Shown here piece after piece: positions 21,901 to 32,500 of a stretch of 64,000 bases of DNA; positions within the stretch are counted from its first letter, which is position 1; the number at the start of each line of letters is the position of its first letter. A program made the position numbers and the translations under genes. This DNA is from Hemibagrus wyckioides (lineage: Eukaryota > Chordata > Actinopteri > Siluriformes > Bagridae): positions 30,316,759 through 30,380,758 of the forward strand of contig NC_080714.1 in the NCBI RefSeq assembly GCF_019097595.1, read 5' to 3'. The notes beneath the pieces are model-generated. The model was not told the origin of the DNA. It made no database searches and saw only the letters and a program-made list of their open reading frames with translations.

Positions 21901-24900
21901 CTATAACACTATACTATAACACTATACTATAACACTACACTATAACACTACACTATAACACTATACTATAACACTATAACACTATAACACTACACTATAA
22001 CACTACACTATAACACTACACTATAACACTATACTATAACACTACACTATAACACTACACTATAACACTATACTATAACACTATAACACTATACTATAAC
22101 ACTACACTATAACACTACACTATAACACTACACTATAACACTACACTATAACACTATACTATAACACTATAACACTACACTATAACACTATACTATAACA
22201 CTATAACACTATACTATAACACTATACTATAACACTACACTATAACACTACACTATAACACTACACTATAACACTATACTATAACACTATACTATAACAC
22301 TACACTATAACACTACACTATAACACTATACTATAACACTATAACACTAACACTATACTATAACACTACACTATAACACTACACTATAACACTACACTAT
22401 AACACTACACTATAACACTACACTATAACACTATAACACTACACTATAACACTATACTATAACACTATAACCCTATATTATAACACTATAACACTATACT
22501 ATAACACTATAACACTATACTATAACACTATACTATAACACTATAACACTACACTAACACTATACTATAACACTATAACACTATAATATAACACTATAAC
22601 ACTATACTATAACACTATACTATAACACTATAACACTATACTATAACACTATACTATAACACTAACACTACACTATAACACTACACTATAACACTATACT
22701 ATAACACTATAACACTACACTATAACACTATAACACTACACTAACACTATACTATAACACTATAACACTATAATATAACACTATAACACTATACTATAAC
22801 ACTATACTATAACACTATAACACTATACTATAACACTATACTATAACACTAACACTACACTATAACACTACACTATAACACTATACTATAACACTATAAC
22901 ACTACACTATAACACTATAACACTACACTATAACACTATACTATAACACTATAACACTACACTATAACACTATACTATAACACTATAACACTATAACACT
23001 ACACTATAACACTATAACACTACACTATAACACTATACTATAACACTATAACACTACACTATAACACTATACTATAACACTATAACACTACACTATAACA
23101 CTATACTATAACACTATAACACTACACTATAACACTATACTATAACACTATAACACTATAACACTACACTATAACACTATAACACTACACTATAACACTA
23201 TACTATAACACTATAACACTACACTATAACACTATACTATAACACTATAACACTATAACACTACACTATAACACTACACTATAACACTATAACACTACAC
23301 TATAACACTATACTATAACACTAACACTACACTATAACACTATACTATAACACTATAACACTACACTATAACACTATACTATAACACTATAACCCTATAT
23401 TATAACACTATAACACTACACTATAACACTATACTATAACACTAACACTACACTATAACACTATACTATAACACTACACTATAACACTATACTATAACAC
23501 TATAACACTATAATATAACACTATAACACTATAATATAACACTATACTATAACACTATAACACTATAATATAACACTATAACACTATAATATAACACTAT
23601 AACACTACACTATAACACTATAACACTATAATATAACACTATAACACTATAATATAACACTACACTATAACACTATAACACTTTACTATAACACTATATT
23701 ATAACATTATAACACTTTATTGAATTAATATATTGGACTAAACACTTTTTATATCACTAGTTTTATTTGTTTTCCAGATCACCCGCTTATAGCCGGTTAG
23801 CCCACTAGCACGTTAACCTGTTAGACCGGCTACCACAAGTTTGTTTACGTTTTTCACACCAGTTATCTCTGCTGTACTGCTGCTTTTTAACACTATGTCG
23901 GTTGTGGGTTTGCCCATCTCGACCCGCAACCGCTTCTCTCCCCTTCGCGAGACGGAGTGCGACGCGGTGATCATCGGAGACTCCATCGTCCGGCACGTCC
24001 ATGCTACCGCGGCTAAAGGTAAGGTGCACACTCGCTGTTTTCCTGGTGCTCGTGTTGTTCATGCTGCTGCACGATCCTGAACAAGAACATCGGAGCCGTG
24101 GTCCTCCATGCTGGCACAAACGACATCAGGCTGAGGCAGACGGAGATCCTGAAGAAGGACTTCAGGAGCCTGGTGGAGAAGGTTCACATCACATCGCCCC
24201 CGACGAGGATCATCGTGTCAGGACCACGTCCCACGTTCCAGCGAGGAATCGAAAGGTTCAGTAGGCTTTTTGCATTTAATGAATGGTTACAGTCTTGGTG
24301 TCAAGAACAGAATATACCATTTGTTGATAATTGGAATGTTTTCTGGGAGCATCCTAGGCTCTACCGTTACGATGGCCTGCACCCAAGCAGAGCTGGAGCA
24401 GCAGTCCTCTCGGACAACATCTCCAGGACACTGCGCACCATCTGACTGGTAAGTCATTCCTCAGATTATATCTATAATAGCTACTGTTCAATTCACCAGA
24501 CTAATACAAGTTCACACATAGCTCGTCATATAGAAACTGTGTCTGTTCCCTGATTAGTGCGATTAAAAGATAAATTCGTTAATAACTCTCGAAATAATCT
24601 TATCACAATTAATCCTAAAAAAGACCAAATAGGTAAAGAAAAACAATTTCTTAAGTTTGGGCTTCTGAACATTAGATCTCTTGCACCAAAAACAATTATT
24701 GTTAATGAAATGATCTCAGATTATAGTTTCGATGCACTCTAAACCTGGCTTAGACCAAATGACCACATTGGCCTAAATGAGTCTACTCCATCAGGATATT
24801 CCTATAAACATGAGCCCCATCAGACAGGTCGTGGTGGTGGTGTTGCAACGATCTATAATAATTCTCTTACCGTTACTCAGAAAACAGGATCCAGGTTTAA

Positions 24901-27900
24901 CTCATTTGAAGTGCTTGTCCTTAATGTTGCACTCTCAGACAGGCATAATAAATCCCTACTATATCTTGCCCTGGCCACCGTGTACAGACCCCCGGGGCCC
25001 TACGGTGATTTTCTTAACGAGTTTTGATCAGTTTTGACAAAGTGTTAATCGTAGGAGACTTTAACATTCATGTAGACCATGCTAACGATGCGTTAGGACT
25101 CGCATTTATAGATTTACTAAATTCCTTTGGGATTAAACAAAACATTAATCAAAGTCAAAGTCAAAGAAGCTTTATTGTCACTTCAACCATATATATCAGA
25201 TGCAGTACACAGTGAAGTGAAACAACGTTCCTCCTAGACCAGAGGTGCTACACAGAACACAGACAAAGTACAGAGACGCAGACAAACATAGAGATAAAGA
25301 CTAAACTATACTTAAGGTGCAATAAATAAACTAGACATACAACAGAAGCGCACAGGAAGACGAGACAGGACAGTGCAGACAAACAACATATAGGCCGACT
25401 TTTGTGCAGATAGCAGTGTATACAGTGAGTGCAAATATTAAAGTGACACATGTAAACAGGATTAATATAAAATGTGTGTGTGTGTGTCCAGCACAGTTCA
25501 ATTCTTCTTGGAACACAGTTCTCAGCTTTTGTGCATGTGTGTTATGTATGTGTGTTTGAGTACATGTCCAGCACAGTTCAGTTCTCCTGTTGAGATCAGA
25601 TCTTGGATGTGTGTGTGTGTGATCAGTTCAGCTCATCACAAAAGTTAATAGACCAACTCATCGTTTTAATCATACACTAGACTTAGTTATATCATATGGG
25701 ACTGATGTTACTGATATAACTGTTCTTCCTCAAAGCGATGACATCACAGACCATCACCTCTTAGTGTACACTCTACCTGTAGAATATATTAGACACGTCT
25801 CTCCATGTTATAAACTTGGTAGAACTATAACTCCGACCACTAAAGACAGATTTACAAACAATCTGCCAGATCTGTCTCAACTTCTTACTAGACCCCGAAA
25901 TGTAGATGCAATAGATGAAGTAACCAACAGCATAGACAATATTTTCACCAGCACACTAGACACTGTTGCCCCCATCCGACTAAAAAAGGTCAGAGATAAA
26001 ACACCTGCACCACGGTACAATAGTCATACTCACACCCTCAAGAGAGCAACCCGTGACCTCGAGCCAAAGTGGAGAAAAACCAAATTAGAAGTTTTTAGAA
26101 TTGCGTATAAAGACAGTCTGTCCAACTATAGACAGGCTCTAAAAGCTGCTAGGGCTGAGCATCTGAGCAAACTGATAAAATAAACCAGAACAATCCCAGA
26201 TTCTTATTCAGTACAGTGGCTAAACTAACAAAGGATCAGAATTCTGGAGAGAGTATTTCAGCACAGTTTAGTAGTGAGGACTTTATGAATTTCTTCACTG
26301 AAAAAATTGATAGTATCAGGAACAAAATATTGGATGTTCAACCACTGACAGCATCCGGTGATCCAGACCAGCCTATAGCTCCACATTTAAAGCTACAGTG
26401 CTTTACCAGTATAGGGCAGGAAGAGCTAGTTAAACTTATCACCACGGCTAAACCAACAACGTGTTTGTTGGATCCAATTCCAACCAGATTGCTGAAAGAA
26501 GTGATACATGCAGCTGGAGAGCCTCTTCTTAATATTATTAACTCCTCGTTATATCCAGGTCATGTCCCAAAATCTCTTAAGTTAGCAGTTATCAAGCCTC
26601 TTCTTAAGAAACCGAAACTGGACCCTGATGAAATATCAAATTACAGACCGATTTCAAACCTTCTGTTTATATCTAAAATATTAGAAAAGGTGTCAGCTCA
26701 AGTATGCTCCTTCCTACAGGAAAACAATATCCATGAAGAATTTCAGTCAGGTTTCAGGCCCCATCATAGTACAGAAACCGCACTAGTTAAAATCACTAAT
26801 GACTTGTTTTTAGCTTCGGACCAAGGCTGCATCTCCATTTTAGTCCTGCTTGATCTTAGTGCTGCCTTCCACACTATAGATCATAATATCCTCATAGATC
26901 ACTTACAAAATCACACAGGTATGCAGAGACAGGCATTAAAATGGTTTAGATCCTACCTGTCTGATCCATACCACTTTGTAGATTTAAATGGAGAACTGTC
27001 CAGTGTAGTGCCAGTGAAATACGGGGTCCCACAAGGGTCAGTATTAGGACCTCTGCTTTTCTCAGTTTACATGCTCTCATTGGGTAACATCATTAGAAGG
27101 CATGGGATTAGTTTCCATTGTTATGCCGATGATACCCAGTTATATATCTCATCAAAACCAGATGAAATATCTAATTTGTCTAGACTAACTGAGTGTGTTA
27201 AAGATATTAGAGATTGGATGACCGATAACTTTCTATTATTAAATACTGATAAGACAGAGATATTACTTATTGTCCCAAAAACTAGTACACAGAAGCTCTC
27301 ACAATTCAGCTTGCACCTAGAAGGATGTACTGTTACTACTAGCTCAACAGTGAAAGACCTGGGTGTAATATTAGAGAGCAACTTATCCTTTAAACATCAT
27401 ATTTCCAGTATCACAAAAACAGCCTTCTTCCATCTTAGAAATATTGCCAAGCTTAGGAACATTTTATCTGTATCTGATGCAGAAAAACTAGTTCATGCAT
27501 TCCTGACCTCCAGACTGGACTACTGTAATGCATTACTAGGTGTTTGTCCTGCATCTTCAATAAACAAGCTACAGTGAGTCCAGAATGCAGCCGCCAGAGT
27601 TCTTACCAGATCAAGAAAATATGATCATATAACCCCAATATTATCATCCCTGCACTGGCTACCTGTGAAGTTTAGAATTGACTATAAATTAGCTCTACTT
27701 ACATACAAGGCTCTAATTGGTTTAGCTCCCACCTATCTCTCCAGTCTTCTAACGCGTTACAATCCACCACGCTCTTTAAGATCACAAAATTCCAGACTTC
27801 TAGTAGTTCCCAGAATATCAAGGTCAACAAAAGGGGGTATAGTGTTTTCGTATTTAGCTCCTAAACTTTGGAATAGTCTTCCTGACAGTGTTCGGGGCTC

Positions 27901-28719
27901 AGACACAGTCTCCCAGGTTAAATGTAGACTAAAGACTTCTCTTTATCCTGACATACATCTAACACATCCCATAACCTTGTGCTCCAGTACATCTGATTAA
28001 ATACACATTATCATCTAGTACTGCTAATATTATGAACAGCAGCTACGCTAATGCTGTTCCATTGTTTCCCTTCTTCTACCCATCCCGAGGCATACAGAGA
28101 CTGTGCTCCAGTGGCATCCGGAGATGGACCAGCTCCAGCCAGGTTCTGCTTGTGAGGATTGGGATATTCAAAGCAACCCTGTCAACCTTATGTGGACGAT
28201 AACAAACTCCTTATTAATTTACATAATATTCTACACATGCTGTATCTGCATCACACAATTGACTACACATAAATGCACAATATAATCACGATGGGTTCCC
28301 TTTTGAGTTCCTCTCAAGGTTTCTTCCTCTTACCATCTAAGAGAGTTTTTTCTTGTCACAGTCGCCTCAGTCACCTCAGGCTTGCTCACTTGGGATAACA
28401 TCTAGGACTGTCTGTCTGTCTGTCTGTTTATATGTTTGTTGTTTCTTATGTAAAGCTGCTTTGAGACAATGCTCTTTGGTAAAAGCGCTATACAAATAAA
28501 ATTAAATTGAAAAAAATAAAAATAAATAAAATTTACTATAACACTATACAATAACACGTTAACTAATGCCTCTTTAATCATACACACCGAACTAACACAC
28601 ACTTAAATGTAAAGATTAGAGTTATGGCACTTACCCCTTATTCTGTTGAATTTATCCACTTTGTCTTTAGTGGACTTCTCCAGCTGTGTGTTTTTGGAGT
28701 GTTTTATTTGCTCTGCCAT
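15975..28719 (-). CDS. fpgt: fucose-1-phosphate guanylyltransferase (GDP-L-fucose pyrophosphorylase)
   Basis: FPGT makes GDP-L-fucose from L-fucose-1-phosphate and GTP in the cytosolic fucose salvage pathway. Exons in transcript order: 28719-28635, 18570-18406, 18323-18231 and 17374-15975. They total 1743 nt (580 residues plus stop), close to the human length of about 590, and all phases agree. Recognisable segments: FWDLVVITAVDEEQ, the glycine-rich GNGGSTLHVLQLL (about residues 83-95), GGWSQRLPHVSALGKI, VLVTCADDVMLYS, YRTCLRFLHKPSVDVM, CEIDAYGDFLQSLG, LNVVILNESKFYHLGT and TVAFGVRDDLKKTV. Intron 2 (18405-18324) has a GC donor. Intron 1 is 10 kb and holds a satellite array and an L2-like LINE. 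The gene lies upstream of tnni3k on the same strand and head to head with lrriq3, as in mammals. Confidence 0.95.
17600..17780. repeat. dispersed fish repeat fragment in fpgt intron 3
   Basis: The stretch with gttacaggttttatgccgat, ccttcctgacacaaccctcc and gggctcgggaccagcactga resembles a repeat common in fish genomes. Recognised by familiarity only; the ends are approximate. The rest of intron 3 (17375-18230) is AT-rich with no further feature seen. Confidence 0.45.
18404..18405 (-). other. fpgt: non-canonical GC splice donor, fpgt intron 2
   Basis: Exon 2 ends AAAATAG and the intron opens gcgagtac; the acceptor AG is at 18325-18324. The join codes KIGNGGSTL as in other FPGT proteins. A GT donor is not available at the right phase. 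Confidence 0.82.
18600..23720. repeat. 5.1-kb AT-rich satellite, taacacta-type, nearly G-free
   Basis: Built from short words: ataacact (8 bp), ataatataacact and tactataacac. Roughly three zones can be told apart: 18600-19590 rich in ataatataacac and tttactataacac, 19590-22480 made mostly of ctatactataacac and ctacactataacac, and 22480-23720 mixed, with repeated blocks around ccctatattataac. The plus strand contains only a handful of G residues. It fills half of fpgt intron 1. Confidence 0.95.
23895..24445 (+). pseudogene. L2-like ORF1 with SGNH/GDSL esterase domain, frameshifted
   Basis: The SGNH hydrolase blocks are clear: VIIGDSIVRHVHA (block I, catalytic Ser), VVLHAGTNDIRL (block III, Gly-x-Asn-Asp) and DGLHPSRAGA (block V, Asp-x-x-His). 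A stop at about 24078 and a frame change near 24090 split the first block from the rest. Such esterase domains are known in ORF1 of CR1/L2-type elements. It is not a host esterase. Confidence 0.82.
24641..26180 (+). pseudogene. L2-like ORF2, apurinic-type endonuclease part
   Basis: FGLLNIRSLAPK opens the endonuclease, followed by a broken TWLRPNDHI, GRGGGVATIYNN, ATVYRPPGPYGDF, VLIVGDFNIHVD and, after an insertion, DDITDHHLLVYTL. A small deletion near 24740 and several frame changes break it. The 500-bp insertion at 25146-25645 separates the last endonuclease motif from the rest. Confidence 0.85.
25146..25645. mobile_element. nested interspersed repeat inside the LINE endonuclease
   Basis: About 500 bp interrupts the LINE coding sequence between FGIKQNIN and RPTHRFNHT. 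It begins with repeated aaagtc, then aagctttattgtcacttcaa, and ends in a TG run plus gatcagttcagctcatcaca. The words tccagcacagttca occur twice inside. The LINE sequence aaaaca/gttaat is present at both edges, suggesting a short target duplication. I do not know the family. Confidence 0.65.
26216..28000 (+). pseudogene. L2-like ORF2, reverse transcriptase and C-terminal part
   Basis: A 453-codon open frame holds the reverse transcriptase: KPLLKKPKLDPDEISNYRPI, GFRPHHSTETALVK, LLDLSAAFHTIDH, YGVPQGSVLGPLLFSVY and the catalytic YADD at 27122-27133. A single in-frame TGA at 27575-27577 ends it; the same frame then continues to 28000 with VQNAAARVL, LHWLPVKFRIDYKLALLTYK and LWNSLPDSVR, the usual C-terminal region. 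Apart from that stop this half is intact. Confidence 0.9.
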
Positions 28720-29521
28720 TATGAGAAATTACCTCAGAAGAGAGAAACTCGTCTCAGTAACTCAGTGTCAGGGTTTCGACAGAACAGAAGTGTTTTATTT
28801 TTTATCTGTTAATAATCTGTTTATCTGTTAATAATCTGATCATCAGGATTTTACTAAAACTTTATCCTTGTAAAGAAGAAGCCCTCTTCATGTCCAACGC
28901 TTTTTTTCTCTTCTTTTTTTTTTACCACCGCTGTTCCGGCGAATCTGATTCCGATTGGTCACATGTCTGCCTGTAGTAACCAATCCTAAAAAGGCAGCGC
29001 AAACTATACAAGCCAATCAGTAGAAAGAAGGCGGGATTTAATGGAATATGTATGAGACGCAGAACGCTCCTGCAGTGCTTCTATCTCCGCTTCCGGTTTA
29101 ATAACCGGATGTTTCATAAACTGCTGGCCTTTTTATAATTTTGTATGATTTATGGTTATGTAATTAATTCACAACTTAAATGCTGGTAGTGTCATTGATA
29201 CTGAAAAGATTTTAATAAATAAAAAATCATAAAATTGAATTAAAAAAATAAATAAACGCCGTTTCAAATGACTGTTGCTATGGCAACTTTAACCTTATTG
29301 TTGTGATGGTCCAGGGTGGAGGTGTGAGGATTCAGTGGCTGTTAAAAAATCAAACATTTTATGTGCATTTACTGTAAGACCTTTTCTTCAGACACACTCA
29401 GATGTTTTGTTTAGAATTTATATACAGATTTGCAGCTCTTAGTATTATTATTATTATTATTATTTTATGACGGTGTGTTGACCTTTATTTTGTCTCTTTG
29501 TAGAGTAAAGGTGAGGTGCCG
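28720..29521. promoter_or_regulatory. bidirectional promoter region between fpgt and lrriq3
   Basis: About 800 bp separate the two divergent start codons. Three CCAAT boxes are visible (28953-28959 as gattggt, 28980-28984 and 29013-29017), then an ETS-like cttccggtt at 29090-29098 and an RFX-type site at 29274-29287. An acceptor at 29502-29503 shows that lrriq3 has an upstream non-coding exon somewhere here. No TATA box is evident. I infer promoter function from position and motifs. Confidence 0.65.
29274..29287. promoter_or_regulatory. RFX X-box
   Basis: GTTGCTATGGCAAC is a 14-bp imperfect palindrome one base away from the ideal X-box GTTGCCATGGCAAC. RFX factors bind such sites in promoters of cilium and flagellum genes. 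It lies 235 bp upstream of the lrriq3 ATG. Confidence 0.65.
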
Positions 29522-32500
29522 ATGGAGAACATCAGAGTTAAGAGAGATTTAAGCCAGGAAGATGGACACATGTCTTCATCCTCATCATCATCTTCATCCT
29601 CTTCTCCATCCTCAATGTGCGCTGAGCGGGACGCGGTGGTGGTGCGGAGGTGTGCTCAACAGTTACACAGCCTGAGTGGTGTGTGTGTGTTCAGAACTCT
29701 GAGAGTGTGTGTGCTGTGTGATAACTTCATCACCAACATCGACCCACTGCGGCAGTGTGTTAGCTTACTGAAGCTCGACCTCAAAGGCAACCAGGTTCAC
29801 CATTATTCATCTGCATTTACACTACAACACACACACACAATTATCTTTAAAACTGTGGAAAAAAGTACAAAATAGATGAGAGACAAGCTCCAAAAGTGCA
29901 GAGATGTCATCTAGAATAGCATCTTTACTAAACTATTAATTTGTGTGTGTGTGTGTGTTCAGATCACTCAGCTACCTGAAGCTTCATTCTGGAAGAACCT
30001 GAAGGATCTACAGCTGCTGTTTCTACATGATAACAGTATATCTGTGTGGCACGACGTGTCCGGTCTGGGTGTCTGTCCGTCTCTGATCGCTTTAACGCTA
30101 TACGAAACGCCACTCTGCCGGACGGGAAACTACAGACACTGTGTTATTAATAGTATTTTCAGCCTGAAGGCCCTGGACCATCATGTCATCTCAGATGAAG
30201 AGATCATTGAAAACTGGGAACTTCCTCTCAGATTTAAAGCAATGGCACCGAGTCTATCCATCAATCTGTATTCCTCAGCACACATGGTGACTAACACTAA
30301 ACACTGATTCTCTCTTATTAGCCCCATCTTTTTATTATGTCTGATATTCTGATTGCTAAAGGCCAATATTTTTATCTAAAACATTAGTCTGGGAAAAGTT
30401 CTGCATTCTTTTATTACATCCGGACTCTCTAAACGTCTGCATGAGGTTCTGTTATCTGTGTGTGTGTGTGTCTCTTATCTGTGTGTGTGTCTCATCTGTG
30501 TGTGTGTGTGTCAGTTGTCTGTGTGTGTGTCAATTATCTGTGTGTATCAGTTGTGTGTGTGTGTCAGTTGTGTGTGTATGTGTGTGTGTCAGTTATCTGT
30601 GTGTCAGTTGTGTGTGTGTGTCAGTTATCTGTGTGTGTGTCAGATATCTGTTGTGTCAGTTGTGTGTGTGTGTCAGATATCTCTGTGTATGCCAGTTATC
30701 TGTGTGTGTGTGTTTCTTATCTGTGTGTGTGTGTCAGTTATCTGTGTATGTTTCTTATCTGTGTGTGTCAGTTATGTGTGTGTCTCTTATCTGTGTGTGT
30801 GTGTGTGTCAGTTATCTGTGTGTGTCAGTTATGTGTGTGTCTCTTATCTGTGTGTGTGTGTGTCAGTTATCTGTGTGTGTTAGTTATGTGTGTGTATGTG
30901 TGTCAGATATCTCTGTGTATGCCAGTTATCTGTGTATCAGTTATCTCTGTGTATGCCAGTTATCTGTGTGTGTGTCTCTTATGTGTGTGTGTGTCAGTTA
31001 TCTGTGTGTGTTAGTTATGTGTGTGTATGTGTGTCTCTTATCTGTGTGTGTGTGTGTGCGCGCATCAGATATCTCTGTGTATGCCAGTTATCTGTGTGTT
31101 AGTAATCTGTGTGTGTGTCAGTTATCTGTGTGTCTCTCTTATATGTGTGTGTCTGTGTGTGTGTGTCAGTTGTCTGTCTGTGTGTCAGTTATCTGTGTGT
31201 GTGTCTGTGTGTGTGTCAGTTATCTGTGTGTGTCAGTTATGTGTGTGTGTCAGTTGTGTGTGTTCAGTTATCTGTGTGTGTCAGTTGTGTGTGTGTTCAG
31301 TTATCTGTGTGTCAGTTATGTGTGTGTGTCAGTTGTGTGTGTGTCAGTTATGTGTGTGTTCAGTTATCTGTGTGTGTCAGTTATGTGAGTGTGTCAGTTA
31401 TGTGTGTGTTCAGTTATCTGTGTGTGTCAGTTATGTGTGTGTGTCAGTTGTGTGTGTTCAGTTATCTGTGTGTGTCAGTTGTGTGTGTTCAGTTATCTGT
31501 GTGTGTCAGTTGTGTGTGTGTCAGTTATGTGTGTGTGTCAGTTGTGTGTGTTCAGTTATCTGTGTGTGTCAGTTGTGTGTGTGTTCAGTTATCTGTGTGT
31601 CAGTTATGTGTGTGTCAGTTATGTGTGTGTTCAGTTATCTGTGTGTGTCACTTGTGTGAGTGTGTCAGTTATGTGTGTGTCAGTTATGTGTGTGTGTCAG
31701 TTATGTGTGTGTTCAGTTATCTGTGTGTGTCAGTTGTGTGTGTCAGTTATGTGAGTGTGTCAGTTGTGTGTGTGTTCAGTTATCTGTGTGTCAGTTATGT
31801 GTGTGTCAGTTGTGTGTGTGTCAGTTATGTGTGTGTTCAGTTATCTGTGTGTGTCAGTTATGTGAGTGTGTCAGTTATGTGTGTGTTCAGTTATCTGTGT
31901 GTGTCAGTTATGTGTGTGTGTCAGTTGTGTGTGTTCAGTTATCTGTGTGTGTCAGTTGTGTGTGTGTTCAGTTATCTGTGTGTCAGTTATGTGTGTGTGT
32001 CAGTTATGTGTGTTCAGTTATCTGTGTGTGTCAGTTATGTGAGTGTGTCAGTTATGTGTGTGTTCAGTTATCTGTGTGTGTCAGTTATGTGTGTGTGTCA
32101 GTTGTGTGTGTTCAGTTATCTGTGTGTGTCAGTTGTGTGTGTGTTCAGTTATCTGTGTGTCAGTTATGTGTGTGTGTCAGTTATGTGTGTTCAGTTATCT
32201 GTGTGTGTCAGTTATGTGAGTGTGTCAGTTATGTGTGTGTTCAGTTATCTGTGTGAGTCAGTTATGTGTGTGTGTCAGTTGTGTGTGTTCAGTTATCTGT
32301 GTGTGTCAGTTGTGTGTGTGTTCAGTTATCTGTGTGTCAGTTATGTGTGTGTTCAGTTATCTGTGTGTGTCACTTGTGTGAGTGTGTCAGTTATGTGTGT
32401 GTCAGTTATGTGTGTGTGTCAGTTATGTGTGTGTTCAGTTATCTGTGTGTGTCAGTTGTGTGAGTGTGTCAGTTATGTGTGTGTCAGTTATCTGTGTGTG

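Larger units (their letters stand above)
23730..28520 (+). mobile_element. L2-like non-LTR retrotransposon (LINE), inactivated
   Basis: About 4.8 kb inserted in the taacacta satellite, which resumes after it (tttactataacac near 28532). It carries an SGNH-esterase ORF1, an endonuclease-reverse transcriptase ORF2 and a 3' end with tttgagacaatgctctttgg and gcgctatacaaataaaatta, typical of fish L2-type elements, followed by an A-rich tail. Frameshifts, stops and an internal insertion show it is dead. It is antisense to fpgt. Confidence 0.88.

Noticed and set aside
24098..24445. Possible host SGNH-hydrolase gene
   Set aside because: It is ORF1 of an L2-like LINE: endonuclease and reverse transcriptase follow at once, and it is frameshifted.
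26216..27577. Telomerase- or domesticated reverse-transcriptase gene
   Set aside because: The motifs (YADD, PQGSVLGP) and the 3' tail are those of an ordinary L2-like LINE, ended by a premature stop.
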